NCBI GenBank assembly: GCA_007694185.1
Contig: RECD01000238.1
Location: 1 to 63,319, forward strand
Direction: 5' to 3'
Source of the DNA: Planctomycetaceae bacterium
Lineage (GTDB): Bacteria; Planctomycetota; Planctomycetia; Pirellulales; Pirellulaceae
DNA length: 63,319 nucleotides
Below the pieces are notes generated by a model, which did no database searches, was not told the origin of the DNA, and saw only the letters and a program-made list of their open reading frames with translations. This document shows positions 7,835 through 16,662 of the stretch, in pieces. The position numbers were made by a program, and so were the translations under genes. The first letter of the stretch is position 1, and the number at the start of each line of letters is the position of its first letter.

Positions 7835-10156
7835 ATGCCCGATCAAAGCACCACTTCGACGGGACGCTGCTCCCCGCGGGTTCGTTTGTCGGGATCGAAT
7901 CCATTCTTCCCGCAGGTCCGTTTCGCACGGGCGCCGACCTGGCGAGCGTTGGTGATCGCGGTGTTCATTTTGTGTCACTGCGGAGGGACTGGTCAGTCGT
8001 TCGCCCAGGGCGATCCGTCCGGTACCGAGGAAGCGTCTCGGCCGGCAGAGGCAGGGGCCCTTTCGCCCAAGCCCTCTCCGGCGGCGGCCCCTGGGCAAGT
8101 GGACCCGACGGACGATTGGGCTGCCGATTATTTGCGGGACCCGTTGGCTGAGGTCGACGACCCGAGTTTGTCTCAACTGCGTGCCGCGTTAGGCGATCCC
8201 CAGCGGCGGTCGCGTGTGTTGCAAGACCATTTCTCTCGTGCCCGATCGCTCACCGACGCGGACCGTCGCGTTTTGCTGGACGAGGCGTCCAACAGCGAAG
8301 CTTTTGAGGTGCGGCAGCAAGCGGCGGCCGAACTTGAACGTTCGGGTTGGCTGGTCGAGGTCATCACGACGAGGTTGAAGCGACTCGCCGTCGACGACGA
8401 CCCGTCCGTTCGAGCGGCGGGGCTGATCGGATTGTCAAGAGTGGCCACAGAAAGTCTGCCGCGGGACGAGTCTTACCTGGCCGCATTGATCCTCGCCTTG
8501 ACGGGCGACGACTTCGAGGCGCGCGACGCGGCGGCCAAGCAATTGGTCGCGTTGGGCCCGAGTTCCGTGCCGGTGTTGATGCGTGCGCTCGAGGATCCCG
8601 CGACCGTTCGGCCGGCCGCCGAACTGCTTGGCATCATCGCCGGTCTCGACCCGTTGAGCGGCGCACCGAGCTTGCAACCCTCTTGGGAGCGACAGGAGTA
8701 CTCCGAAACCATGTTGCCGGGTCGGGAACGGTTCGCGCCGCCCGCGTTGGGACCGATCGATGGCTTTGCCCCGACATTCCCATCGGGCGTTGTTCCACCG
8801 GCGATGGCCCCCAGCGCGATCGCTCCTGTCCCTGCGCCGCCCAAGTTGGCGCCGGCGCGAGCCGAATCGGTAGGCCCCGGTGCGGTTTCTTTGGTGCGGA
8901 CGATCGACGAACAGGAGCCGAAGCTCGTGAGGGTCTACTACGGCACGAATCGTGAGGTCCTCGAAGAGGCCTACCGCATGGGGGTGTTGGGAATCGCGAC
9001 TCATATGTTGATCAGTCTGATGGCGATTTCGTTTCCGGTTGTGATGCTCTATTCGGGTGGAAGCCGTGCGGGTGAGGAATCGGCGGGCGGCGGTGGGCAT
9101 TCGCTGCGGCTGGCCGTCTTGTCGGTGGGATTGTTGGTGGCCGCATTTTTCTATTCGATTCCGGCGCTGAGTGAAGAGCTGCGCGGCCGATATTCGGCGC
9201 GCCAGGGGGTGGTGTACGGGCCGCGTCGCGAGGCTGGGGGCCTAAAGCATTACGGGTACTGTGACGTCTCGATCCCCCCGACGCACCAAATCGGTGAAGT
9301 CGAGTCACCACGATTCGGCCCCGAGGACGAGGGCCAACACGTCATCCTGCGGCTTGTGGAGTCGCTCCAGCGGGATGCTTATTTCGCAGAACTGCGGCGG
9401 GTGATGTCGGAGGTTCAGGAGCCGAATGGCTGTTTCGTGTTCGTCCATGGCTACAACGTCGATTTCGATTCGGCCGCCAAGCGGACCGCCCAGATCCATC
9501 ATGACCTGCAATTTCCTGGTGTGCCGATATTCTACAGTTGGCCATCGCGGGGCAGTTTCCGGCACTACTTTTCCGATCGCAACGAAGTTCAGTTCAGCCG
9601 CCAGTTGATCAAGGAGTTCTTGCTTGACGTCGTCGAGAAATCGGGGGCGGAGCGGGTCCATGTGATCGCCCACAGCATGGGGGCCGATGCGGTGGCGGGG
9701 GCGATCGCCGCGATCGATTCGGATCGCGAGGTTTTCGACCAGATCATCTTGGCCGCACCCGACATCGATGCGGACGTCTTTTTGTCTCAGGTCGCACCTC
9801 GGCTCAGCAACTTGTCGAAGCGGACCACGCTTTACTGTTCGCGAAACGACTGGGCGCTCAGGTCTTCGTATTACTTCAACGACAGTTGGCGGGCGGGCGA
9901 TTCCAGTCGCGGGCTGCTGGCGGCTCCAGGATTTGACACCATCGATGCCAGTTCGATCGACACCGAACTGTTGGGGCATTCCTATTACGGGAACTGCATC
10001 GACATCTTGAATGACGTCGCCGACCTGTTCCTCCGCAACCCGGAGCCGGTCGATCGCAAACTCGTGAGCTTGCCCTGGAAAACCGACTTTCCAGCGTGGA
10101 CGTTCCCAAGGCTGTTGGGTCAAAGCGGCGGGGACCCGCCGTGGCCTCCGCGTTAG
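7835..10156 (+). CDS. Membrane-anchored HEAT-repeat protein with DUF900 alpha/beta hydrolase domain
   Basis: This is a 773-residue protein. A TTG at 7787 would overlap the previous stop, but the ATG at 7835 is a more ordinary start. A hydrophobic segment near residues 35-50 is a signal or anchor. Residues about 100-270 are HEAT-like helical pairs (SVRAAGLIGLSRVA, DAAAKQLVALGPSSVPVLMRAL). A DUF900 hydrolase follows: YYGTNREV near 370, VSIPPTHQIGEVESP near 475, the oxyanion-type FVFVHGYNVDF, and the nucleophile elbow AHSMGAD with Ser614. A late GHSYYG supplies a candidate catalytic His at about 715. Between YYGTNR and the rest of the hydrolase lie two hydrophobic helices (about 387-408 and 425-445), splitting the domain with a membrane hairpin. 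The substrate is unknown. It is probably transcribed with the upstream caspase-like gene. Confidence 0.8.
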   Translation: MPDQSTTSTGRCSPRVRLSGSNPFFPQVRFARAPTWRALVIAVFILCHCGGTGQSFAQGDPSGTEEASRPAEAGALSPKPSPAAAPGQVDPTDDWAADYLRDPLAEVDDPSLSQLRAALGDPQRRSRVLQDHFSRARSLTDADRRVLLDEASNSEAFEVRQQAAAELERSGWLVEVITTRLKRLAVDDDPSVRAAGLIGLSRVATESLPRDESYLAALILALTGDDFEARDAAAKQLVALGPSSVPVLMRALEDPATVRPAAELLGIIAGLDPLSGAPSLQPSWERQEYSETMLPGRERFAPPALGPIDGFAPTFPSGVVPPAMAPSAIAPVPAPPKLAPARAESVGPGAVSLVRTIDEQEPKLVRVYYGTNREVLEEAYRMGVLGIATHMLISLMAISFPVVMLYSGGSRAGEESAGGGGHSLRLAVLSVGLLVAAFFYSIPALSEELRGRYSARQGVVYGPRREAGGLKHYGYCDVSIPPTHQIGEVESPRFGPEDEGQHVILRLVESLQRDAYFAELRRVMSEVQEPNGCFVFVHGYNVDFDSAAKRTAQIHHDLQFPGVPIFYSWPSRGSFRHYFSDRNEVQFSRQLIKEFLLDVVEKSGAERVHVIAHSMGADAVAGAIAAIDSDREVFDQIILAAPDIDADVFLSQVAPRLSNLSKRTTLYCSRNDWALRSSYYFNDSWRAGDSSRGLLAAPGFDTIDASSIDTELLGHSYYGNCIDILNDVADLFLRNPEPVDRKLVSLPWKTDFPAWTFPRLLGQSGGDPPWPPR

Positions 10157-10373
10157 AGCGGTTCGTCGTTGCCGCTGAACTGGCCGGCCGGTGGTCTTGG
10201 GCGTGCGTTCGGCCATTTTTGTCGCGTGGTCCACCAAGTCCGCAGGTCGAAGCTTGCTCGTGGGGAGAGGATTTTTTCATTCGGTGATCGATGTCGCCGA
10301 GGATACGATCCCGTAAACTCAGGGTGCGTTGCGGTTTGACGGTTCGAGTTCACTCAAACGGGGATGGTGGCGA

Positions 10374-11234
10374 ATGTTTCAGAGGCTATCCAACGGTTGG
10401 CAGCTCACCCAACAGAGCTGGACGATCTTGCGGGGCGATGTGAAGTTGCTGTTATTCCCGCTGGTCAGCGGCATCGCCTGCCTGGTGGTGCTGGCGAGTT
10501 TCGCGATTCCGCTCATCGGTTCCGGCTACGCCGGCCAGTTGTTCGAAGCCGACGGGGCGGAGGTTGACCGTCGGGCTCAGGTCATCGGGTACGTCGGCTT
10601 GTTTGCCTTCTATTTCGTCAACTACTTGGTGATCGTCTTCTTCAACTCGGCCTTGGTGGCCTGCGCCATCATACGCTTCAAGGGAGGGGAGCCGACGCTG
10701 GGTGACGGTTTCGCGACAGCCGTATCGTGCTTGCCTCAGATTTTCGGTTGGGCCTTCACGGCGGCGACCGTCGGCGTTTTGTTGAAGGTGATCGAGTCCG
10801 TTTCGGATCGGTTGGGTCAGGTGGTCACATCGCTGCTTGGCATCGGCTGGTCGATGGTGACTTATTTCATTGTGCCAGTGATCGTCGTGGAGCGGCTCGG
10901 CCCGGTTGCCGCGATCGGGCGATCGGGCGCGGTGCTCAAGCGAACTTGGGGCGAGTCGTTCGCTGCGAATTTCGGCGTCGGGCTGATCACGTTTCTGGCC
11001 TCTTTGGTCGCGATCATTCCTGTGGTGGTCGGTGTCTTCGCGTTGACGTCCGGTCAGGCGATTTTGGGGGGGATCGCGATCGCCCTCGGGGTCTGCGGAT
11101 TGCTGGCGGTATCTCTGATTTCCTCGGCCCTCAAGGCGATCCTGGTTGCGGCCTTGTACCTTTACGCGGCGGAGGGGAGTGTTCCGGGCCAGTTTGACGA
11201 ACGGATTTTTCGTGATGCTTTCGTCGGGAAATGA
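10374..11234 (+). CDS. Six-helix integral membrane protein, DUF6159-like
   Basis: This is a 286-residue protein starting at ATG 10374; the frame is open upstream, but the N-terminal pattern MFQRLSNGWQLTQQSW is what I know from the DUF6159 family. Six hydrophobic segments are visible: LLLFPLVSGIACLVVLASF, a long one around GYVGLFAFYFVNYLVIVFF, LPQIFGWAFTAATVGVLL, IGWSMVTYFIVPVIVVE, VGLITFLASLVAIIPVVV, and the C-terminal GGIAIALGVCGLLAVSLIS region. It has no transporter or enzyme motif, and the family has no established function. There is a 217-bp gap from the hydrolase gene and a 168-bp gap to the Kelch gene. Confidence 0.75.
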   Translation: MFQRLSNGWQLTQQSWTILRGDVKLLLFPLVSGIACLVVLASFAIPLIGSGYAGQLFEADGAEVDRRAQVIGYVGLFAFYFVNYLVIVFFNSALVACAIIRFKGGEPTLGDGFATAVSCLPQIFGWAFTAATVGVLLKVIESVSDRLGQVVTSLLGIGWSMVTYFIVPVIVVERLGPVAAIGRSGAVLKRTWGESFAANFGVGLITFLASLVAIIPVVVGVFALTSGQAILGGIAIALGVCGLLAVSLISSALKAILVAALYLYAAEGSVPGQFDERIFRDAFVGK

Positions 11235-11402
11235 CGGTTAAACGGTTTCAGCATGGGTTTGCCAAACGGCGTTGATCGCTCGGTGGGGAGCCCATCCTGG
11301 TCTGCTCACCAGTTGCCGGTCAGTACGTTCAGTCGTACTGTTCGATGCGTGGCTCGGGCGTCACGGGCGGTGAAGGATCGTTTCGCACTGGAGGTTTCGC
11401 TC

Positions 11403-12407
11403 ATGAATCGTGCTCCTGTTAGCAGTCGACTCAGGCTGCTGGGAATCTTGCTGGTCTGGTTGGTGGCAGTTGACGTGACGGCGGCTGATGTGACGCTCCT
11501 TGAGGACAAAGTCGGCGAATTGCCCTTCACGCTGACCAGTTTCGGTGGGGCATCGCTGGGTGACTACGCGTACATTTACGGCGGCACGATGGGGACGGCT
11601 CATCAATACGGCAAGGAGCTTCAAAACGACAAGCTGATGCGAATCCCGCTGGCTGGCGGTGAATGGGAGACGGTTGCTAGTGGACCGCGTCTGCAAGGCC
11701 TCGCGTTGGTCGCTCATGGCGACCAGCTTTATCGGATCGGCGGCTTCGAAGCCCGTAACGCGGCGGGGCAAGAGCAAGACCTGTGGTCCGTTGATTCGGT
11801 CGCCTGCTTCGATCCGGCCAGCGGAGAATGGACTGCCTTGCCGCCCTTGCCTGAACCTCGTTCTTCGTTCGATGCGGCGGTGATCGGCGATTCGGTCTAC
11901 GTCGTCGGCGGCTGGGCGATGGCCGGGGATGCCAAACCGGTCTGGCATGACACGGCGTGGAAAATGGACTTGAGCGTGGACGACCGCCGCTGGACCGCCA
12001 TCGCGAAGGCGACGTTCGAGCGACGGGCGTTGGCGGTTGCTGCCCACCGCGGCAAACTTCATGCGATCGGCGGCATGACCTCGGGCGACGAGACATCCTT
12101 GGAAACCGACGTTTATGATCCGCAGTCCGATAGCTGGGTTGCCGGGCCGGAGTTGATCGGTGACAGCGGCATGACCGGCTTTGGGGCGGCGGCGTTCGCG
12201 ACGGGGGGCCAACTCTACGTCACCACGGTCGCCGGAAACTTGCAGAAATTGGCGAGTGACGGCGGTAGCTGGATTGTCGTTGCCGAAACGCCGACCGCGA
12301 GGTTTTTTCACCGGATGTTACCGGCCGGCAAAAATGCGTTTCTGCTGATCGGCGGATCGAATTTTCGTGGTCGGGTTACGGACGTGGAACGCATCACGGT
12401 GCCCTGA
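11403..12407 (+). CDS. Secreted Kelch-repeat beta-propeller protein
   Basis: This is a 334-residue protein. I use the ATG at 11403 because GGAGG lies just upstream (11391-11395) and the first residues form a signal peptide (LLGILLVWLVAVDVTAAD). The earlier in-frame start would add 50 residues without a leader. At least five Kelch blades are recognisable by their double-Gly strands: YAYIYGG, LYRIGGFEARN, VYVVGGWAM, LHAIGGMTSG and FLLIGGSNFRG, each preceded by a Trp-containing strand (GEWETV, GEWTAL, RRWTAI, DSWVAG, GSWIVV). Kelch propellers bind proteins or sugars. No catalytic residues are evident. It precedes a DUF1501 gene on the same strand, 237 bp away, so they may be functionally linked. 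Confidence 0.8.
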   Translation: MNRAPVSSRLRLLGILLVWLVAVDVTAADVTLLEDKVGELPFTLTSFGGASLGDYAYIYGGTMGTAHQYGKELQNDKLMRIPLAGGEWETVASGPRLQGLALVAHGDQLYRIGGFEARNAAGQEQDLWSVDSVACFDPASGEWTALPPLPEPRSSFDAAVIGDSVYVVGGWAMAGDAKPVWHDTAWKMDLSVDDRRWTAIAKATFERRALAVAAHRGKLHAIGGMTSGDETSLETDVYDPQSDSWVAGPELIGDSGMTGFGAAAFATGGQLYVTTVAGNLQKLASDGGSWIVVAETPTARFFHRMLPAGKNAFLLIGGSNFRGRVTDVERITVP

Positions 12408-12644
12408 GCGGTTCTCGCGGTCCTACCGGTCGTCGTTCCGTCGGGTGCCGATTCTGCGGCCGCTGGGGAGCGATCGTGAAGTTCCGGTTTCAGAAGTTAA
12501 GTGGTAGCGGGGCTTGCAATCGGATACACTTCATTTATCGCGAGTGGAGTGATTCGGGCTACGGCCTGATGCCGATGAAGTTTGAACCGCTTGCGATCCC
12601 GCCTGAACCTACCGCCCATCCTGCTTACCGTACGGAGCCCTGCC

Positions 12645-13994
12645 ATGGCCGTTTCTCGAAATTGCGAAGGCGCCAGCCGCCGTGATTGCCTACGCCTCGG
12701 ACTGGGAGGGCTGTTCGGTGGTGGTCTGGTGAATGCTCTGCATGCACGGGACGTGGCTGCGGCGGTCGACAGCGGATCGCGGCGGGTTGCCAAGGCGAAG
12801 TCCTGCATTCTGATTTGGATGGACGGCGGGCCGACTCATTTCGAGACCTTCGACCCCAAGCCGAACGCTCCGTCGGAAATTCGCGGTGAGTTCGAACCGA
12901 TCGCGACCAAGGTGCCCGGGGTCTTTTACTCGCAGCACATGAAGCGATTGGCTGCGTCCTTGGACAAGTACGCGATGATCCGCTCGATCCGCCATGACCA
13001 AGGGAATCATGGGGCCGGTAACCACTACATGATGACCGGTGCGCCGACACGGATCCCGGTCGGGTGTGGTGCGTTCGTCAGCTTTCACCCCAGCATGGGA
13101 TCGGTCGTCGCGAAGGAATGTGCGACGGGCGAGGCGCTCCCGGGGTATTTCTCGATGCCTTCGATGTCGCGGAGCGGTGGACCGAACTTCCTCGGCGCCC
13201 AGTACGCCCCGTTCGTCGTCGGGGACGATCCGAATCGAAAGGAATTTCGCGTGCGTGACGTCGCGGTCCCGCTCGACCTGCTCGGGGGCCGCTTTGAGCG
13301 CCGGAATGACTTGCGAAAAGTTGTCGACCGCATGAAGCGACTCAACGACGAGTCGGCCGGCGATCCCGTGTTGGCGGCGGATGAGTACTACCGTCAGGGC
13401 ATGGATCTGGTCACTTCGCCGGATGCTCAAGCCGCGTTCGACATCAGTCGAGAAAAAGACGAGGTACGAGACGCCTACGGCCGCAACTCGTTCGGGCAGC
13501 GGGCGCTACTGGCCCGTCGACTGGTCGAAGCGGGTGTGCCCTTCATCACGCTTTACGACGGCGGTTGGGACCATCACAGCAATCTGTTTGACGCATTGGA
13601 CAAGCGGTTGCCGAGTTGGGACCAAACGGTCTCGGCGTTGATCAATGATTTGGATGAGCGTGGCATGCTCGAGTCGACCTTGGTTTTGGCGCTCGGTGAG
13701 TTTGGCCGCACGCCGAAGATTTCGACTTTGGCTGGGCAAACCAAGGCCGGTCGAGATCACTGGGCCAACGCGATGAGCGTGTTGATGGCGGGTGGCGGAA
13801 CACCGGGCGGAGCGGTGGTCGGTGCAACGGACCGTGACGGGTACTCCGCCGTGGAGCGAGTGTTGTCGCCCGAGAATTTTGTCTCGACGGTCTACACCAA
13901 ATTGGGTATCGACCCCAATAAGATTTTGTACACGCCGCAGGGCCGGCCGACGCACTTGGTAAGCGATCCGACACCGATCACCGAGTTGATGTGA
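12645..13994 (+). CDS. DUF1501 family exported protein
   Basis: This is a 449-residue protein of the DUF1501 (sulfatase/alkaline-phosphatase-like fold) family, very abundant in Planctomycetes. The ATG at 12645 gives a twin-arginine-type leader (SRRDCLRLGLGGLFGGG). Family landmarks follow: CILIWMDGGPTHFETFDPKP, MIRSIRHDQGNHGAGNHYM, LARRLVEAGVPFITLYDGGWDHH, LVLALGEFGRTPKI, RDHWANAMSVLMAGGG and LSPENFVSTVYTKLGID. The conserved Asp/His residues in these blocks would bind metal in a sulfatase-like fold, but no substrate is established for the family. Family members are usually coded next to a PSD1 cytochrome-c-like protein. This one has none beside it; its only same-strand neighbour is the Kelch gene. 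Confidence 0.9.
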   Translation: MAVSRNCEGASRRDCLRLGLGGLFGGGLVNALHARDVAAAVDSGSRRVAKAKSCILIWMDGGPTHFETFDPKPNAPSEIRGEFEPIATKVPGVFYSQHMKRLAASLDKYAMIRSIRHDQGNHGAGNHYMMTGAPTRIPVGCGAFVSFHPSMGSVVAKECATGEALPGYFSMPSMSRSGGPNFLGAQYAPFVVGDDPNRKEFRVRDVAVPLDLLGGRFERRNDLRKVVDRMKRLNDESAGDPVLAADEYYRQGMDLVTSPDAQAAFDISREKDEVRDAYGRNSFGQRALLARRLVEAGVPFITLYDGGWDHHSNLFDALDKRLPSWDQTVSALINDLDERGMLESTLVLALGEFGRTPKISTLAGQTKAGRDHWANAMSVLMAGGGTPGGAVVGATDRDGYSAVERVLSPENFVSTVYTKLGIDPNKILYTPQGRPTHLVSDPTPITELM

Positions 13995-14072
13995 CGCCGC
14001 GAGGCTGTCTCGCGAGTGGCCGTTTGGGGCCTGTGGTCGGGCTGAAAAGCTAGCGGGTTGGCAACTTTCGCG

Positions 14073-15563
14073 TCAGTTTCGGATCAACCACCGCGCCAAA
14101 GTGCCGGGGCGCAGGGGTGACGTGAGGCAGGTGCTTGGGCGACCGATCGCTTCGAGCAGACTGTTGGCCGCCTGCCTGCCGCTGATCACGGCCCCTTCCA
14201 TCGTCGCGGGCCAGCCGGTTTGAACAAAATCGCCTGCCAGGTGGAGCGATGAGAACTCGGTTTTGCTCGCCGGACGGGCCATTTCGACCGCGGGTGAGAC
14301 CGAGAAAACGGCCTGAGGATCGGTCACGACTCGAGCCGCCAATAGCCGTGGTTCGGGGGTTTGTGGGAAGGCCCCAAGCAGGTCATCGACGACCTGACGG
14401 ATGACCTGTTCGGCAGTCAGGCTGCGGACCGATCGGGAAGCGCTGATGACGACCTGAAGGTAGTGTCCGGCATTCGGCGGATCGTGGGTTGGTGTCGGGT
14501 TTGGGCGGCGGAACATCCACTGCGCCAGGGTGCCCACGAGAACCGCGTGAGGCGCAGCGGTCAGCGAGCGATCGAACCACAGATGAACACCGCTGATCGG
14601 CGACGCCGAAAAGGCGTTCCAGGCCGCGGGCTTCAGGCCTGCCCGACGGGCTAAGTCTGGGTCGACCAGTTTGTCGACTTGGTGCCAGGGGACCGCCAAG
14701 ACGATTTGATCCGTCTGGATCGTTTCGCCTGCGAATTCGAGGATGATGGAACCTCGTTCGTTCGGTTCGTCCTGTGATGGCAGGCGGATTCGTCGGACAG
14801 GGGTGCCGGTACGGAGTTCGATCCCGGTGGCTCGGAGTCGGTCGGGGAGTCGTCGCCCGAAGAGTTCTGCGAGTGGCAGACGGGGCACCAGCACGTCGCC
14901 GGCGTGGCGATTGGCCAGAAAGCCGTCGACAAAGACCTTGCGGGCGGGGGCCATCGAAACCGTCTCGCTCGATTCGCCCAGGGCGCTGACCAAAACGACG
15001 TCCCAATAATCCCGAATCGTTGCCGCAGACTGGCCGGCGTCGCGAAGCCACTGGGCGGCGGTCGAGCCGCGGAGTGACGCGGTCGATTCTCGCATCAGAC
15101 GCCAGGTTCCTCGGCCGATTTCGATTTTTTGGCTGCGGCTCAAGTAGTTCAGGCGACCGAGTGTCGGCAGCAAGTGAAGCGGTGCTGGCAGCCAGCGACT
15201 GGGCGAAAAACGGCTGGATGGCCTGCCGGGATAGTGAAAAGTCAGTTCATCGTAACGATCCCAAGTGTCTCCCAGGCCGCAGTCATCCAGCAAGTTGAGC
15301 AGGTTGGTGCAGCAGCCCATCGCGACGTGTTGGCAGTAGTCGACCTCTTCACCGGTTTGCGGATCGATGAACGATCCGGCGCGGCCGCCGGTTTGGCGGC
15401 GTGATTCGAACAGGGTAATCTGCGCGTCCGGGGCCGCGGCGTGAATCGCCATGGCTGAGGCGAGTCCGGCGAGCCCGCCGCCGACGATTCCTACTCGGGG
15501 TGAAGGTCGGTTGTTCGCTCCGCGGGGGCGTTGCGGACTCGCCGATTGGGCGGCGTTCGTCAT
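14073..15563 (-). CDS. hpnE: Hydroxysqualene dehydroxylase (FAD-dependent amine-oxidase fold)
   Basis: This is a 496-residue enzyme that would reduce hydroxysqualene to squalene, the third step of the HpnC-HpnD-HpnE route. The N-terminal FAD-binding motif is VGIVGGGLAGLASAMAI, followed by FESRRQTGGRAGSF, as in phytoene-desaturase-like oxidoreductases. Near the C-terminus HLAGDFVQTGWPATMEGA is the second FAD-binding motif, and IDPQTGEEVDYCQHVAMG is typical of HpnE. I start at ATG 15563, whose ATGA overlaps the stop of hpnD by four bases and implies translational coupling. The upstream hpnC and hpnD complete the pathway. The frame extends upstream, but that part reads through hpnD. Confidence 0.88.
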   Translation of the reverse strand: MTNAAQSASPQRPRGANNRPSPRVGIVGGGLAGLASAMAIHAAAPDAQITLFESRRQTGGRAGSFIDPQTGEEVDYCQHVAMGCCTNLLNLLDDCGLGDTWDRYDELTFHYPGRPSSRFSPSRWLPAPLHLLPTLGRLNYLSRSQKIEIGRGTWRLMRESTASLRGSTAAQWLRDAGQSAATIRDYWDVVLVSALGESSETVSMAPARKVFVDGFLANRHAGDVLVPRLPLAELFGRRLPDRLRATGIELRTGTPVRRIRLPSQDEPNERGSIILEFAGETIQTDQIVLAVPWHQVDKLVDPDLARRAGLKPAAWNAFSASPISGVHLWFDRSLTAAPHAVLVGTLAQWMFRRPNPTPTHDPPNAGHYLQVVISASRSVRSLTAEQVIRQVVDDLLGAFPQTPEPRLLAARVVTDPQAVFSVSPAVEMARPASKTEFSSLHLAGDFVQTGWPATMEGAVISGRQAANSLLEAIGRPSTCLTSPLRPGTLARWLIRN

Positions 15564-16537
15564 CGCGTCACTTCGACTGGCGGGACGGGCAATCGGAGGA
15601 AGAGTGGTCGGATGAAGTGCTGGCAGGCCAGCGTCCATTGTTCACCCCGATTCAATCGGACGCGTTGCCGCAGCACGCCGCAGGGGTCCGCCTCGATGTG
15701 GCTCAGCAATCGTCGGTAAGTTCGCCACATCATGCTGAACATCGGCCGACCGTCGGGATGGAGGGAATCCCATACCCGCCAGCCGGAATCGAACAGGGCA
15801 GCGGCCCGCCGGGCCTCGTCGCCGATCAGGCAGCGAAGGCGGTCGTCGGGACGGGGGTCCAACAGGTCGTCCTCGATGAGGCCATGTTGGTGCCAGTGTT
15901 GTTGGGGCAAGTAGATCCTGCCGCGACGGGCATCTTCGCGGATATCGCGAAGGATGTTGGTCAATTGGAACGCCAATCCGCAGTCGATCGCGGCCTGCAT
16001 CGGGAGCGGTGACCGGAACTGCCAGATGTGCAGGCAAGCCAGCCCCACCGCGGAGGCGACGAGGTAACAGTAATGTTCCAGGCGTTCGTAGGTGTCGAAG
16101 CGAGTTTTTGCCTGGTCCGCCAAGACGCCGTCGATGATTTCCAGCAGGAAGCGGCTGGGGATGCCGAACCGATGGACGGAATCGGAGACGGCTGGCAGGA
16201 TTTCGGCGGCGCGGGTTCGCAGGTCGATCGGCCAGTCGGATGTCGAATCGGGAAAACCTTGAGGGAACCGACATCGGCCGTCGGAGGGTTCGCCGATCAA
16301 GTTGAAGGCGGTCGCCTGACGCCACCAGTTGAGCCATTCCTTACGGAGGGAAACCGGCGCTTCGCAGTCGCCCAGGTCGTCCGTGACGCGGGCGAAAGCG
16401 TACAAGGCGTTCATCGCCAGACGTTTCGGGTGCGGCAGCAGCCAAAATGAGCGGTAGAAATTGCTTCCTGACCGACGAGCGATCCGGCAGGCATGCCGAT
16501 AACTGTCGGCGATCTTGGCGTCGGTATCGGGCATCAT
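15560..16537 (-). CDS. hpnD: Presqualene diphosphate synthase
   Basis: This is a 325-residue trans-isoprenyl diphosphate synthase of the squalene/phytoene synthase family, expected to join two farnesyl diphosphates into presqualene diphosphate. The N-terminal pattern SGSNFYRSFWLLPHPKR and ALYAFARVTDDLGD match HpnD rather than HpnC; DDLGD is the first Asp-rich motif. The second is at LTNILRDIREDARRGRIYLP. Adjacent ATGs at 16537 and 16534 are both possible starts. The frame runs further upstream but only into Arg/Pro-rich, non-homologous-looking sequence. It lies 125 bp after hpnC and overlaps hpnE by four bases. Squalene is the precursor of hopanoids and, in some planctomycetes, sterols; no cyclase is in this window. 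Confidence 0.87.
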   Translation of the reverse strand: MMPDTDAKIADSYRHACRIARRSGSNFYRSFWLLPHPKRLAMNALYAFARVTDDLGDCEAPVSLRKEWLNWWRQATAFNLIGEPSDGRCRFPQGFPDSTSDWPIDLRTRAAEILPAVSDSVHRFGIPSRFLLEIIDGVLADQAKTRFDTYERLEHYCYLVASAVGLACLHIWQFRSPLPMQAAIDCGLAFQLTNILRDIREDARRGRIYLPQQHWHQHGLIEDDLLDPRPDDRLRCLIGDEARRAAALFDSGWRVWDSLHPDGRPMFSMMWRTYRRLLSHIEADPCGVLRQRVRLNRGEQWTLACQHFIRPLFLRLPVPPVEVTR

Positions 16538-16662
16538 GCGGGTAACGGGATGAGAGCAACGTCGGCGGTGCGGGGCACGGGCAGAGCCGCTGCGGGAGAT
16601 GCGGGGTGCGTGCGGAAGGACGCGGGCCCAGGGCAAGGCCTGCGGCGGCATTGTAGGGGAAT

